Below are positions 19,836 through 29,156 of a stretch of 64,000 bases of DNA, one piece after another. The first letter of the stretch is position 1, and each line of letters starts with the position of its first letter. Under the pieces are notes generated by a model, which was not told the DNA's origin, made no database searches, and saw only the letters and a list, made by a program, of their open reading frames with translations. Both the position numbers and the translations under genes were made by a program. The DNA lies in the NCBI RefSeq assembly GCF_017873175.1, contig NZ_JAGGJW010000002.1:310001-374000 (forward strand), in the 5' to 3' direction. The DNA comes from Neorhizobium petrolearium. GTDB lineage: Bacteria; Pseudomonadota; Alphaproteobacteria; Rhizobiales; Rhizobiaceae.

Positions 19836-19949
19836 ATGTCCCCCTCTTATTCGCCCTGCTCCTCAAGGCCACATGTCAGAATGTGTGGCGCCTGTCGAAG
19901 AAAACAACGCCCAGACTGTTTAATTGAGCAGACGTGCCCTCGTATTATT

Positions 19950-21311
19950 TCACTTGATGCCTGGCGTGCCGTCAAACCTGCGTTCGAGGCCAGTCCAGCA
20001 ATCGATATAATTGTCCTGCAGCGTTTCGAGTTCCGCGGCGAACCTGGTGATTTGCTGCGGGAACCGCGTCTCAAACATGAAGGCCATGGTGTTCTCGAGC
20101 TTGACCGGTTTCAGTTCGCCGTTCGATGCTTTTTCGAAACCGATAAAATCCGGGCCGTGCGGCAGCATCATGTTGTGCAGGCTCATGCCTCCCGGCACGA
20201 ACCCCTCTTCCTTGGCGTCATAGCGACCGTAGATCAGCCCCATGAACTCGCTCATGATGTTGCGATGATACCAGGGCGGTCGGAACGTATGTTCCGCCAC
20301 CAGCCAGCGCGGCGGGAAGATGACGAAATCCACATTCGCCGTTCCCTCCTCGCCCGACGGTGCCGTCAGCACAGTGAATATCGACGGATCGGGATGATCA
20401 AACAGGATCGCACCGACTGGCGAAAAGGTGCGCAGATCATATTTGTAGGGCGCATAGTTGCCGTGCCAGGCAACGACGTCGAGCGGTGAATGGCCGATCT
20501 CGGTCACATGAAAAGAGCCACACCACTTCACGTGCACGCGGCAGGGCGTTTCCTTGTCTTCATAGGCAGCCACAGGTGTCTTGAAGTCACGCGGATTGGC
20601 GAGGCAGTTGGCGCCGATCGGGCCGCGGTCCGGCATCGTGAATTTGGCGCCGTAGTTCTCACAGATATAACCGCGCCAGACGTCTTCCTCGCCGAGCCGG
20701 GTGACCTTGAACATGGTTCCGCGCGGGATGATACAGATTTCGGATGGCTCCAGGTCCATCTTGCCGAGCTCGGTGAAAACGCGGATCGAGCCCGTCTCCG
20801 GCACAACCAGCATTTCGCCATCGGCATTGAAAAAATAGTCGTCCACCATGTCGGCATTAAACGTGTAAACATGCGCCGCCATTCCCGCCTGGGTCAGCGC
20901 ATCGCCCGCCGTTGTCATCGTGCGGATACCCTGCAGGAAATTCAATTCCTCCTTTGGAGCCGGCAGCGGGCTCCAGCGAAGCTGCCCAAGCGCCAGCGAG
21001 TGCTCGCCGATATGGGGCGCAGTCTTCCAGAATGGATAGTCGATTTTCGTGAAGCGGCCCGTGTGCCGCACGCTGGGACGAATACGATAGAGCCACGAAC
21101 GCTCGTTGGTGCCGCGCGGCGCGGTAAAGGGCGAGCCGGAAAGTTGCTCGGCATAGAGGCCGTAATTGCACTGCTGCGGGCTGTTCTGGCCCTGCGGCAA
21201 TGCTCCCGGAAGGCTCTCGGTCTCGAAATCATTGCCGAAGCCCGGCATGTAGGCGAGCGCTTGCGTTTTGACAGAGGCCTTTACGGCTTTCGGATCGATC
21301 TTGTCCAGCAT
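19950..21311 (-). CDS. hmgA: Homogentisate 1,2-dioxygenase
   Basis: Iron(II) ring-cleaving dioxygenase of 453 residues converting homogentisate to maleylacetoacetate. The iron ligands are visible in the C-terminal domain in the segments [16 protein letters not shown] and SEFMGLIYG. The N-terminal segment [19 protein letters not shown] is the family hallmark. ATG 21311 is preceded by GGGAGGAAG. It is divergent from the MarR gene, and the gap holds a perfect inverted repeat. First gene of the hmgA-fahA-maiA operon. Confidence 0.97.
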   Translation of the reverse strand: MLDKIDPKAVKASVKTQALAYMPGFGNDFETESLPGALPQGQNSPQQCNYGLYAEQLSGSPFTAPRGTNERSWLYRIRPSVRHTGRFTKIDYPFWKTAPHIGEHSLALGQLRWSPLPAPKEELNFLQGIRTMTTAGDALTQAGMAAHVYTFNADMVDDYFFNADGEMLVVPETGSIRVFTELGKMDLEPSEICIIPRGTMFKVTRLGEEDVWRGYICENYGAKFTMPDRGPIGANCLANPRDFKTPVAAYEDKETPCRVHVKWCGSFHVTEIGHSPLDVVAWHGNYAPYKYDLRTFSPVGAILFDHPDPSIFTVLTAPSGEEGTANVDFVIFPPRWLVAEHTFRPPWYHRNIMSEFMGLIYGRYDAKEEGFVPGGMSLHNMMLPHGPDFIGFEKASNGELKPVKLENTMAFMFETRFPQQITRFAAELETLQDNYIDCWTGLERRFDGTPGIK

Positions 21312-21337
21312 GGCTTGCTTCCTCCCATGATGACGAT

Positions 21338-21372
21338 ATGGTTACAAATGTAACCATCTATTTTGTAACCAT
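21338..21372. promoter_or_regulatory. MarR-type operator between hmgA and its regulator
   Basis: ATGGTTACA-AA-TGTAACCAT (21338-21357) is a perfect inverted repeat with 9-base arms. A third half-site TGTAACCAT follows at 21364-21372, 15 bases after the second one. The location between the two divergent starts suggests that the MarR-type protein represses hmgA and itself, with the extra half-site allowing a second dimer. Confidence 0.8.
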
Positions 21373-21379
21373 CAACGCC

Positions 21380-21853
21380 ATGGACCACTTTGCTCTCGAA
21401 CAATTTCTTCCTTACCGTCTCAATCGCGCCGCTGAATTTGTCGGCCTGCGCTTCGCCGCGCATTACAAGGCAAAGTATGACATGACACGGCCGGAATGGC
21501 GCACGCTCGCAGCCCTCGGCAGTTCCGGCCGCATGACATCGAAGGCAGTCGGCATCCATTCGAGCATGCACAAGACGAAGGTAAGCCGCGCCGTGTTTGA
21601 GCTGGAACAGCGTCGCTGGTTAAGGCGAACGCAGGACGAAGCCGACCGGCGGCTCGAGCATCTGGAACTCACTGCTGCCGGGCTACAGGCTTACCGGGAG
21701 CTGATCGAACTCGCCCGCCGGTATCAGACAGAGCTGGAGGCAGAGGTCGGTGACGGCGGCGTCCGGGCGCTTGACGAGGGTCTCGCGGCGGTGGAAAGCG
21801 CCATGCGCAAGCCCGCCAAAGGCAACAAGCTTCCGGAACCTGATGGCCTCTGA
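21380..21853 (+). CDS. MarR family transcriptional regulator of homogentisate catabolism
   Basis: Winged-helix regulator of about 157 residues. The DNA-binding part reads YDMTRPEWRTLAALG, MTSKAVGIHSSMHKTKVSRAVFELE, then the wing RRTQDEADRRLEHLELTAAG. The open frame begins at 21338 inside the operator palindrome, so ATG 21380 (MDHFALEQFLPYRLNRA) is the better start. It is divergent from hmgA and likely responds to homogentisate or maleylacetoacetate, by analogy with HmgR/FahR-type MarR proteins; the ligand is inferred. Confidence 0.9.
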   Translation: MDHFALEQFLPYRLNRAAEFVGLRFAAHYKAKYDMTRPEWRTLAALGSSGRMTSKAVGIHSSMHKTKVSRAVFELEQRRWLRRTQDEADRRLEHLELTAAGLQAYRELIELARRYQTELEAEVGDGGVRALDEGLAAVESAMRKPAKGNKLPEPDGL

Positions 21854-21856
21854 GCC

Positions 21857-22336
21857 TCAGCTCTTGGCGGGCTTTTGAATCGGAATCCCGCCGAAATCCT
21901 TCAGGACATTGAGAACGATTGATGTCTTGACATGTTGCACGCTTTCATGCGGCAGCAACACGTCATTGACGAAATGGGACAGACCCGCAAGATCGCGTGT
22001 CACCACTTTCAGATGATAATCCATCTCACCGGTCAGCGAGAAACATTCCAGCACTTCCGGCAGGTCCTCGACGAGGCGCGCGAAGCGCTTAGCATTATCG
22101 CGGTTATGCGTGGCCAGCGTCACGGCGATGACCACGAGCAGGTCGAGACCGAGCTTCTGCCGGTTGAGATGTGCCCGGTAGGTCTGAATGAACCCCTCAC
22201 TTTCCAGCCGTGCCCGCCGGCGTGAACATTGCGAGGGAGACAAGGCGATGAGCTCGGAGAGTTCGTTATTGGTCAGCCGTCCGTTGTTCTGCAGATGGTT
22301 CAGGATTTTTAGATCATATCCGTCCAAGGCATTCAT
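21857..22336 (-). CDS. Lrp/AsnC family transcriptional regulator
   Basis: Protein of 159 residues. The N-terminal helix-turn-helix reads YDLKILNHLQNNGRLTNNELSELIALSPSQCSRRRARLE and is followed by the RAM effector domain (VVIAVTLATHNRDNAKRF, ECFSLTGEMDYHLKVVTRDL). It is divergent from the 4-hydroxyphenylpyruvate dioxygenase gene with a 124-bp shared upstream region, so it is probably the tyrosine- or phenylalanine-responsive regulator of that gene. It is convergent with the MarR gene, three bases apart. Confidence 0.93.
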   Translation of the reverse strand: MNALDGYDLKILNHLQNNGRLTNNELSELIALSPSQCSRRRARLESEGFIQTYRAHLNRQKLGLDLLVVIAVTLATHNRDNAKRFARLVEDLPEVLECFSLTGEMDYHLKVVTRDLAGLSHFVNDVLLPHESVQHVKTSIVLNVLKDFGGIPIQKPAKS

Positions 22337-22460
22337 CGTGCACCCATTTCATTAATCTCGCACACATCATGCGTCATTCGAGCGGAATACAGCCCATATT
22401 GCAAGCACAATGCACGTGACCTGCATCATCATAAAGGGTGACTGACAGGAGGAGTTTACC

Positions 22461-23576
22461 ATGGGTCCTTTCCCGCACGACGCACCGGTTTCTGAGATCA
22501 CCGCCGACAATCCAGCGGGGACCGACGGTTTCGAATTCGTCGAATTCGCCCATCCGGAGCCGCAGAAGCTGGAAGAACTGTTCGACCGCATGGGCTACAA
22601 ACCGGTGGCGCGGCACAAGGCGAAGAACATCACCGTTTGGCGCCAGGGCGATATCAATTACATCGTCAACGCCGAGCCGGGCAGCCATGCCATGCGTTTC
22701 GTCGATGAACATGGCCCCTGCGCGCCCAGCATGGCCTGGCGTGTCGTTGATGCCAAACACGCTTTCAATCATGCGGTCGCCAAGGGCGCGAAACCCTATG
22801 AGGACAAAGACAAGACGCTCGATGTGCCGGCTATTGTTGGCATCGGCGGATCGCTTCTCTATTTCGTCGAGAGCTATGGTGAGAAAGGCTCAGCCTACGA
22901 CGCGGAATTCGAATGGCTCGGCGAACGCAATCCTAAGCCCGAGGGCGTCGGCTTCTATTACCTCGATCATCTGACCCACAACGTCTATCGCGGCAATATG
23001 GACAAGTGGTGGGATTTCTACCGCGAGCTATTCAATTTCAAGCAGATCCACTTCTTCAATATCGACGGTCGCATCACCGGCCTGATGAGCCGGGCAATCA
23101 CCTCACCCTGCGGCAAGATCCGTATCCCCTTGAACGAATCCAAGGACGACACCAGCCAAATCGAAGAATATCTGAAGAAGTACAAGGGGGAAGGCATCCA
23201 GCATATCGCGGTCGGGACGGAGAGTATCTATGAGGCAACCGACAGGCTCGCCGACAACGGGCTGAAATTCATGCCCGGTCCACCCGACACCTATTATGAA
23301 ATGTCGAGAGACCGCGTGCACGGCCATGACGAACCGATCGACCGCATGAAAAAACACGGCATCCTGATTGACGGCGAAGGCGTGCTCGACGGCGGTACGA
23401 CAAAGATCCTGCTGCAGATCTTCTCGAAGACCGTCATCGGCCCGATCTTCTTCGAGTTCATCCAGCGTAAAGGCGACGAAGGCTTCGGAGAGGGCAATTT
23501 CCGCGCCCTCTTTGAATCGATCGAAGAAGATCAGATTCGCCGTGGCGTCCTCAAGCCAAAGGAAGCCGCGGAATAG
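22461..23576 (+). CDS. hppD: 4-hydroxyphenylpyruvate dioxygenase
   Basis: Iron(II) dioxygenase of 371 residues converting 4-hydroxyphenylpyruvate to homogentisate, which HmgA then cleaves. The three iron ligands are visible in order: His in YYLDHLTHNV, His in GIQHIAVGTESIYEA and Glu in FFEFIQRKGDEGFGEGNF. Two vicinal-oxygen-chelate halves are present. ATG 22461 has the strong site GGAGGAG eight bases upstream. With hmgA, maiA and fahA this completes the route from 4-hydroxyphenylpyruvate to fumarate and acetoacetate; a tyrosine aminotransferase is not in the window. Confidence 0.97.
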   Translation: MGPFPHDAPVSEITADNPAGTDGFEFVEFAHPEPQKLEELFDRMGYKPVARHKAKNITVWRQGDINYIVNAEPGSHAMRFVDEHGPCAPSMAWRVVDAKHAFNHAVAKGAKPYEDKDKTLDVPAIVGIGGSLLYFVESYGEKGSAYDAEFEWLGERNPKPEGVGFYYLDHLTHNVYRGNMDKWWDFYRELFNFKQIHFFNIDGRITGLMSRAITSPCGKIRIPLNESKDDTSQIEEYLKKYKGEGIQHIAVGTESIYEATDRLADNGLKFMPGPPDTYYEMSRDRVHGHDEPIDRMKKHGILIDGEGVLDGGTTKILLQIFSKTVIGPIFFEFIQRKGDEGFGEGNFRALFESIEEDQIRRGVLKPKEAAE

Positions 23577-23672
23577 GAAACATCCTGTTCAGCCGCAGCC
23601 AATATTGAGGAGAAATATGCCGAACCGCAGATAGACCGCTAGACATGAACATGGAGCGCACGCAGGCAAACG

Positions 23673-25561
23673 CTAATTTCTCGGCAACCCCTCCGGGCGC
23701 ATCTGTTTTTTGAGCGCGGCGATGCGGAAGATGGCATTCGGGGCACCGTAGCCACGATAGCCACGTCGTTCGACGATCTCGAAGAAGAAGCCTTCACCAT
23801 AGGTGCCGCTGTAGAGTTGGAAATATTCTCCGTGTTCGTCACGGTCATAGAGGATGTTGTCCGCCTTCAGCTGCTCTGTCAGCTCCGGGTCGAGACCAAA
23901 TCGGGCTTCGACATCGCCATAATAGTTGGGCGAGATGGAGAGCGGCCGGAACCCGTTCTTCCGGAGTGATGCGGCGGTTGCGAAGATGTCATCGGTTTCG
24001 AAGGCGAGATGCTGGATGCCCGAACCGAACTTTTCCGCAATGAAGTGGCCTGCCAGAGTGCGGCGGTTCTCCGCGCCGTTCAGCGTGACCCTCAGTGCCC
24101 CAGAGGCATTCTCCACCACCTGGCTGCGCACCACGCCGGCCGGATCGATGATATCCACCATCGGCGTCTTATGGGCATCGAAGATCGAAGTATAGAACAG
24201 AAGCCAGGTCAGCATCTCGTCATAGGCCACCGTCTGGGCAATATGATCTATGCGCAGGAGATGGGCCCGGGCAATCTCCTTTTCTTCTTTAACGGGCAGG
24301 AAATCGATTTCGGAAAAGCGCCCGAGCTTACTTTTGTCGTCGATCAGATAGATCAGCCCGCCGCCGACGCCGCGGATCGCCGGTATCTTCACCTCACCCG
24401 GTTCGACCGGCTGGTTGAATGGCTCCGCATCGAGTGTCACGGCACGCGCGAGCGCGGCCTTTGCGTCGTCAACGAGGAGCGCCATCGCATAGGCAGAGGT
24501 GCCGTGCACGGCGAAGGACGCGTTCGCAAACCCTTTCTCGTCCGTGTTGACGAGCAGCCGGATATCACCCTGGCTGAACAGACTGACCTTCTTGGTTCGG
24601 TGGACAGCCGCTTTACTGAAGCCGAGCGTATGGAGGATGGCGACAAGATCCGCGGCATCCTTTTCATCGGCAGAGAATTCCACGAATCCGACACCCTTCA
24701 CCTTTGCCCGATCCGGCATGGCGGGAAGGGTCAGGCCAGACACATTCGGGCTCCTTCGCACCTGGTCGCCGAGATAGATCAGCGAACGGTGGCCATCTGC
24801 CGCGATCGAGCGGGTCGAACCGCCGCGAAACTGGTCGTTGAAGATTTCCAGTGAGAAGTAGCCATCATAGCCGGTTTCGGCGATCGCTGTTGCAAACTCC
24901 GTTACGGGTAAGTCCCCCTCGCCCGGCATATTACGGAAATGCCGGCTCCAGTAGAGCAAGTCCATGTCGATCAGCGGCGCATCGGCAAGCTGGACGATGA
25001 AAATCTTGTCCTTCGGGATGGAACGGATTGAGTTGATGTCGATCTTGCGCGACAGCGTATGGAAACTGTCGAGGATGAGACCGATGTTCCGATGGTTGGC
25101 GCGCCGCACGACCTCCCAGGCGTCGCGATGGTCGTTGATATGGCGCCCCAGGCGAGCGCTTCATAACCGACTTTCAGGCCGCGCCTGGCAGCCCGCTCGC
25201 CGAGCTCGTGGAAATCCGCCGACGCCCGGTCGATCCCGCCGAGCGAGACTGGCGAGACATTCGAGCAAACAAGCAGCAGCTCGGTGCCGAGCTGCTGCAT
25301 AACGTCGAACTTGCGCTCGGCGCGGTCGAAGGTTCGTTGCCGGTGGGAAGGCGGCATGCACTCGAAATCGCGAAAGGGCTGGAATAGTGTAATCTCAAGG
25401 CCGTAGTCGCGCGCCATCCTGCCAACATCCACCGGACTGCCGTCGAAGGCCAGGAAGTCGTTTTCGAAGATTTCCACGCCATCGAAGCCGGCCTTTGCAA
25501 TGGCCTCCAGCTTTTCAGGCAACTCCCCGCTGATCGATACGGTCGCTATCGAGGTCTTCAT
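23673..25561 (-). pseudogene. quiC: 3-dehydroshikimate dehydratase/HPPD-like fusion, interrupted by a frameshift
   Basis: Two overlapping frames together encode one protein of about 630 residues. Residues 1-139 (25561 to about 25145) form the start of a sugar-isomerase-like TIM barrel (KTSIATVSISGELPEKLEAI ... VGYEALAWG). The rest continues in another frame as RHINDHRDAWEVVRRANHRN and then a full HPPD-like C-terminal half (IDHIAQTV, GIQHLAFETDDI, FFEIVERRGYRGYG). Restoring one base in the run at 25143-25150 joins them perfectly. The family dehydrates 3-dehydroshikimate to protocatechuate for quinate/shikimate use. No other damage was seen, so this is either a very recent mutation or a sequence error. 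It is convergent with hppD, which its C-terminal half resembles. Confidence 0.85.
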
Positions 25562-25884
25562 CTACTCCTCCCTTCTTCCGATTCCGCGTAGCGTTTCATG
25601 AGGCATCGGCCGCCGCCGAATGCTCCTCGCCAGAGGTCAGGCATTTTGTACTAAATGGTTCATAACATCAAATAGTTTGAGAGGTATCTGCACAAAGCTC
25701 GGCCATGAACGCCATCGCCACGGTGATGAGCTTCTGCTGTTCTTCGTAGGGGCAAACCAAACGGCTTTCCACACGCAGCCGATGCCTCGGTAGCAAACCC
25801 ATTCGCAACGCCAATTACGGCGTTCTGCGACCTCTCGCTTTTCCCGCTTTAACGGCGGTTCGGATTTGCCATACTGATTTTGAG
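25562..25884. other. 323-bp region between quiC and nosX
   Basis: It holds no intact gene. The stretch next to quiC (to about 25667) contains its presumed promoter region and nothing I recognise. The middle part carries a 49-codon open remnant on the minus strand, listed separately. The last 70 bases before nosX's stop are unassigned. Confidence 0.5.
25668..25814 (-). pseudogene. Short C-terminal remnant, possibly of a LysR-type regulator
   Basis: A 49-codon open stretch bounded upstream by TAA and ending in TGA reads LALRMGLLPRHRLRVESRL and then VCPYEEQQKLITVAMAFMAE, ending CADTSQTI. The MGLLPRHRL type of segment and its distance from the end resemble the C-terminus of GcvA-like LysR regulators. 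This is a by-eye resemblance only. No DNA-binding domain lies nearby. It could also be a chance reading frame. Confidence 0.3.
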
Positions 25885-26886
25885 TTAGCCGATACGAACA
25901 TGCTCGCCGGAGGCTGCGACCATGTCTACGGCGATATCCGGGCGCCCTTCAAGGAAATGCCGAATTCTCGCCGGTTCCATCAGGCTGAACGCGGTGGAGA
26001 GCGCATCGGCCGTTGTTGCATCCGGAGCAATCACGCTCATGCGCCGGTAACGCTCCGGAACACAACCATGGATTGGGTCCAGGATATGTCCGAAGCGGCC
26101 CGAACGATCGAAATGGAATCCTGATGAACTCGAAGTAGAGACCGCCTTGTCGATGATATCGATGACCGTATCCGGGGTTTCACCGGCTTCCATTTCAGCG
26201 AGGCCGATACGCCAGGGTCGGCCGTCGGACGCGGCACCGATGGCACGACTTTCCCCCATGCTGACAAGGCTGCTGGTGACCCCGGCATCGCGAAGCGTCT
26301 GAACGATGCTGTCGGTAATGTAACCCTGCGCAATGCCATTGAAGCTAAGGGCCATGTGTGATCGAGCGAAAGCGACGCGATCCCGGTTGAAGCGAACCCC
26401 ATCAAAACCGACAAGAGAAAGGGTCGCCCGGAGTGCGTCGTTTTTCGGTCCGGCAGGATCAGCATCGGCACTGGAGAAATGCTGCGCATAGAGGGCCCAG
26501 AGCGGTTGTATCGTCGGATCGAAGACACCACCGCTAACTTCCCAAATGGCACGGGATCTTTCCAGCAACATGATCATGTCTGAAGGGGGAGCAGCGATTG
26601 CGCCCACCCTGTTCAGCTCCGCCAGAACGGAATCGCTTCTGTGCAGGCTGAATATCGCTTCCAGCCGGGAGACTTCGACAATGACGCGATTGACCAACTG
26701 CCTCGCCAGCACGGGATCGTCGTGGTTCAGGATCAGCTTCGCCGGAGCTCCAAGCGCCTGGCCTTTCCAGACAATCGGCTCCGTCGTCCGTGCCGCAAGC
26801 CCGGCAGATGGGCTGAGCGGAAGCCCCGCAGCAGCGGCCAGAATACAGATGGCACGGCGGCGTGTGAAAGTCTCAGCCATGCTCAT
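25885..26886 (-). CDS. nosX: NosX, ApbE-type FAD:protein FMN transferase
   Basis: Periplasmic flavin transferase of about 333 residues that attaches FMN covalently to NosR, needed to sustain nitrous oxide reduction. A Tat-like signal (FTRRRAICILAAAAGLPLSP) is followed by ApbE features: GGVFDPTIQPLW, LSFNGIAQGYITD, VSMGESRAIG and the C-terminal FGHILDPIHGCVPERYRRMSV. ATG 26886 or 26880 is the likely start (both overlap the nosL end), not the longer frame from 26982. Last gene of nosRZDFYLX. The target motif SGAT is present in the NosR of this operon. Confidence 0.93.
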   Translation of the reverse strand: MSMAETFTRRRAICILAAAAGLPLSPSAGLAARTTEPIVWKGQALGAPAKLILNHDDPVLARQLVNRVIVEVSRLEAIFSLHRSDSVLAELNRVGAIAAPPSDMIMLLERSRAIWEVSGGVFDPTIQPLWALYAQHFSSADADPAGPKNDALRATLSLVGFDGVRFNRDRVAFARSHMALSFNGIAQGYITDSIVQTLRDAGVTSSLVSMGESRAIGAASDGRPWRIGLAEMEAGETPDTVIDIIDKAVSTSSSSGFHFDRSGRFGHILDPIHGCVPERYRRMSVIAPDATTADALSTAFSLMEPARIRHFLEGRPDIAVDMVAASGEHVRIG

Positions 26887-27433
26887 AGCCCCTACCGTTG
26901 TCGTTGGTTCGGGAGGAATCCGCTGCGGGTAGTTCCGCGCCGACTCCGAGGATATAGGCTTTCGGCACTTCGGCGAAGCCAACTACGCGCCCACCGTTCT
27001 TCGAAGCGAACGCGCGCGCATCATTCTCATTGGAGAAGGGCACGGCCTCATCGACACCCATGCCGCCGCGCGCAGAACTGTTGATGACGAAGAATGCCCT
27101 GCGCGCGTCGACCCAGTTTTCCGCTCCCGGCTGATCCCAGTTCGGTGCCTTGCCCATGTCGGACACATAGATCGCGGCGATGTCCTTCGGTTCTTCCGGC
27201 AACATGGTGAAGGCGAGAGCATCGCGTGCGGACGAGAACCAGATCGCCTCAGGTATTTGCTGCAGGATGATCTGCCCTTTTGGACCTGGATGTTCGAGCA
27301 CGTTCATGCCGCAATAGCGTCCCATCGCTTCTTCCGTCAGAGCAAACGGAGGCGGAACAATGGTGCTTTCCTCCTTGCAGCCGACAAGAAGGAAAGATGC
27401 AGCGACCGCCGCTGCGGCTAGGATCAATCTCAT
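26873..27433 (-). CDS. nosL: NosL, copper-binding lipoprotein for NosZ maturation
   Basis: Outer-periplasmic lipoprotein of 186 residues that delivers copper to NosZ. The signal peptide MRLILAAAAVAASFLLVGC ends in a lipobox with Cys as residue 19. The mature part contains GRYCGMNVLEHPGPKGQI, the NosL Cys/Met copper segment. The ATG overlaps the nosY stop codon (ATGA), which fixes the start over the longer frame beginning at 27487. Confidence 0.95.
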   Translation of the reverse strand: MRLILAAAAVAASFLLVGCKEESTIVPPPFALTEEAMGRYCGMNVLEHPGPKGQIILQQIPEAIWFSSARDALAFTMLPEEPKDIAAIYVSDMGKAPNWDQPGAENWVDARRAFFVINSSARGGMGVDEAVPFSNENDARAFASKNGGRVVGFAEVPKAYILGVGAELPAADSSRTNDNGRGYEHG

Positions 27434-28257
27434 ACTTCCCTCCTGGCGAAGATAAAGTTGGCGACGGCGAGCGGGAGGACGGTCCACAACCCCAGAGCAC
27501 CGACCAGAACAGGCGTGGAAAGCCGCGTATGGCCTGCAATCCCTCCCATGCCCGAAAGAGCGCTCGCGCCTCCGGAGCTAAGATTGAGCAGGCGATAGGC
27601 GTCAGTCGGATTGGCGACCAGAAGCAGGTCGAGGAGCCTCGAGGGCAAGGCCTGGCCCTGCCCGGCGACCAGCGCGCCGAGCAGGGCCATGTCATAGATC
27701 AGGACGAAAAACAGCCAGATGCCGATGGCGATCCCGCCCGCCGTGCTGCGTTCGCTTGCCTGCGTGCTGATCAGATAACCGATGGCGATAAAGACCGCGC
27801 CGAGCAGTACCGAGGATGCCACCATCGAGGCGAAGGATCGCCAGCTTTCGATATCGATCCCCGTACTGGTCAGGGCGAGTCCCAGCGCGGACGCGCCGTA
27901 GCCGAAGAGCGTTGCGAAAGCGAGAATGGACACATGTCCGAGAAACTTGCCGAGCATCACCTCGCTTCGGCCGAGTGGATAACTCAGCAACAGCAGCATA
28001 GTCCCACGCTCCGCTTCGCCGACAATCGCATCATGTGAGATCAGAAGCGCAATCAGCGGGATGAGAAAGATGGTGAGGCTCGACAGGCTGACGATGACGA
28101 CATCCAGCCGGTTGACACCGACATTACCGGTCGGCGCACTTCCGAGAAACGAAAGCGTAAGCGCGAGGGCCGCCAAGAGCAGCGTCGTCGCCAGGACCCA
28201 GCGATTGCGAAGGCCCTCCTGGATTTCCTTGCGGGCGACGATGATGATGTTGGTCAT
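27430..28257 (-). CDS. nosY: NosY, ABC-type membrane permease of the nos system
   Basis: Integral membrane protein of 275 residues with about six hydrophobic segments (for example VLATTLLLAALALTLSFLG, SSLTIFLIPLIALLIS and WLFFVLIYDMALLGALVAG). It forms the NosDFY complex with the ATPase NosF and periplasmic NosD, needed for copper site assembly in NosZ. Start and stop overlap the nosF end and nosL start by four bases each, typical of tight translational coupling. Confidence 0.95.
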   Translation of the reverse strand: MTNIIIVARKEIQEGLRNRWVLATTLLLAALALTLSFLGSAPTGNVGVNRLDVVIVSLSSLTIFLIPLIALLISHDAIVGEAERGTMLLLLSYPLGRSEVMLGKFLGHVSILAFATLFGYGASALGLALTSTGIDIESWRSFASMVASSVLLGAVFIAIGYLISTQASERSTAGGIAIGIWLFFVLIYDMALLGALVAGQGQALPSRLLDLLLVANPTDAYRLLNLSSGGASALSGMGGIAGHTRLSTPVLVGALGLWTVLPLAVANFIFARREV

Positions 28258-29156
28258 TGCGTCTTCTGCCCGTTCAGGAAATGCGCGTAGAGATCGTCGA
28301 GCGTAGGCTCGGTGATAGCCAAATCGGCCAGCATGGAGGGATCGCCCGTGACTTCGCGCAGCAGCGCGATCTTGTCCTCCGGCGCGACATTGGCTTCGAG
28401 ACGTCCTTCGGCCGTTCTGCTCCAGCTTGCCCCTTCAAGGCTGCTTGCTCCGTTTGCAAGCCGGACGCTGATGCGGGTCGGCAGACGCGCGAGCTTGCGC
28501 AGTTCATCCAGGGTTCCGTCCGCGATCTTGGAGCCACGATTGACGATGATGACGCGGTCTGCCCGATCTTCGAGCTCGGTCAGGGCATGCGATGAGAGGA
28601 GCACCGTCGCCCCGCCACCGCGCAACTCGGTTATCAGGTCGTAGAAATTCCGCCGCAGCGCCGGATCTAGCCCGCTGGTCGGCTCGTCAAGCAGCAGGAT
28701 GCGCGGCTCGCCGAGGAGCGCCTGGGCGAGCCCTAGTCGCTGACGCATGCCTTTCGAATAGGTGCGAACCGGTCGGTTTGCGGCTTCAGGCGACAGCCCA
28801 ACACGTTCAAAGAGCGTATCGATGTGGGAAACCGCCACGCGCTTCAACCTGGCATAAAAGGCAAGCGTCTCACGTCCTGTCAGCGTCATATGGAAGGAAA
28901 CGCTCTCCGGCAGATAGCCCAGCCGCTGGCGGACCGCGAAGTCGCCTGTCGCCGGATCTTCGCCTAAAACCTTGACAGAGCCCGTGGTCGGGCGGATCAG
29001 GCCAAGCATCAGCTTGATCAGCGTGGTCTTGCCCGCGCCGTTATGACCGACCAGGGCAATGGTCTCTCCGGCCTTCAGCGCGAAGGACATATCCTTCGTG
29101 GCCTCGATTTTGCCATAGCGCTTGGAGGCGCTCGTAAGTTCGACCGTTGTTGTCAT
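28254..29156 (-). CDS. nosF: NosF, ABC transporter ATP-binding protein
   Basis: ATPase of 300 residues in the NosDFY complex. Motifs are Walker A GHNGAGKTT, signature YSKGMRQRLGLAQALL, Walker B ILLLDEPTSGLD and the H-loop SHALTELED. The frame extends upstream to 29309, but ATG 29156 ([18 protein letters not shown]) overlaps the nosD stop as ATGA and is the family start. Confidence 0.96.
   Translation of the reverse strand: MTTTVELTSASKRYGKIEATKDMSFALKAGETIALVGHNGAGKTTLIKLMLGLIRPTTGSVKVLGEDPATGDFAVRQRLGYLPESVSFHMTLTGRETLAFYARLKRVAVSHIDTLFERVGLSPEAANRPVRTYSKGMRQRLGLAQALLGEPRILLLDEPTSGLDPALRRNFYDLITELRGGGATVLLSSHALTELEDRADRVIIVNRGSKIADGTLDELRKLARLPTRISVRLANGASSLEGASWSRTAEGRLEANVAPEDKIALLREVTGDPSMLADLAITEPTLDDLYAHFLNGQKTQ

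Noticed and set aside
19868..19893. Inverted repeat in the hmgA-fahA gap as a second MarR operator
   Set aside because: Its arms (GCCACAT/ATGTGTGGC) do not resemble the hmgA operator, and it has no T-run. It is more likely an incidental stem in the operon transcript.
23576..23672. Small frame with a GAGGAG-like site after hppD
   Set aside because: It gives only a few codons (starting about 23617) before a stop, with nothing recognisable.
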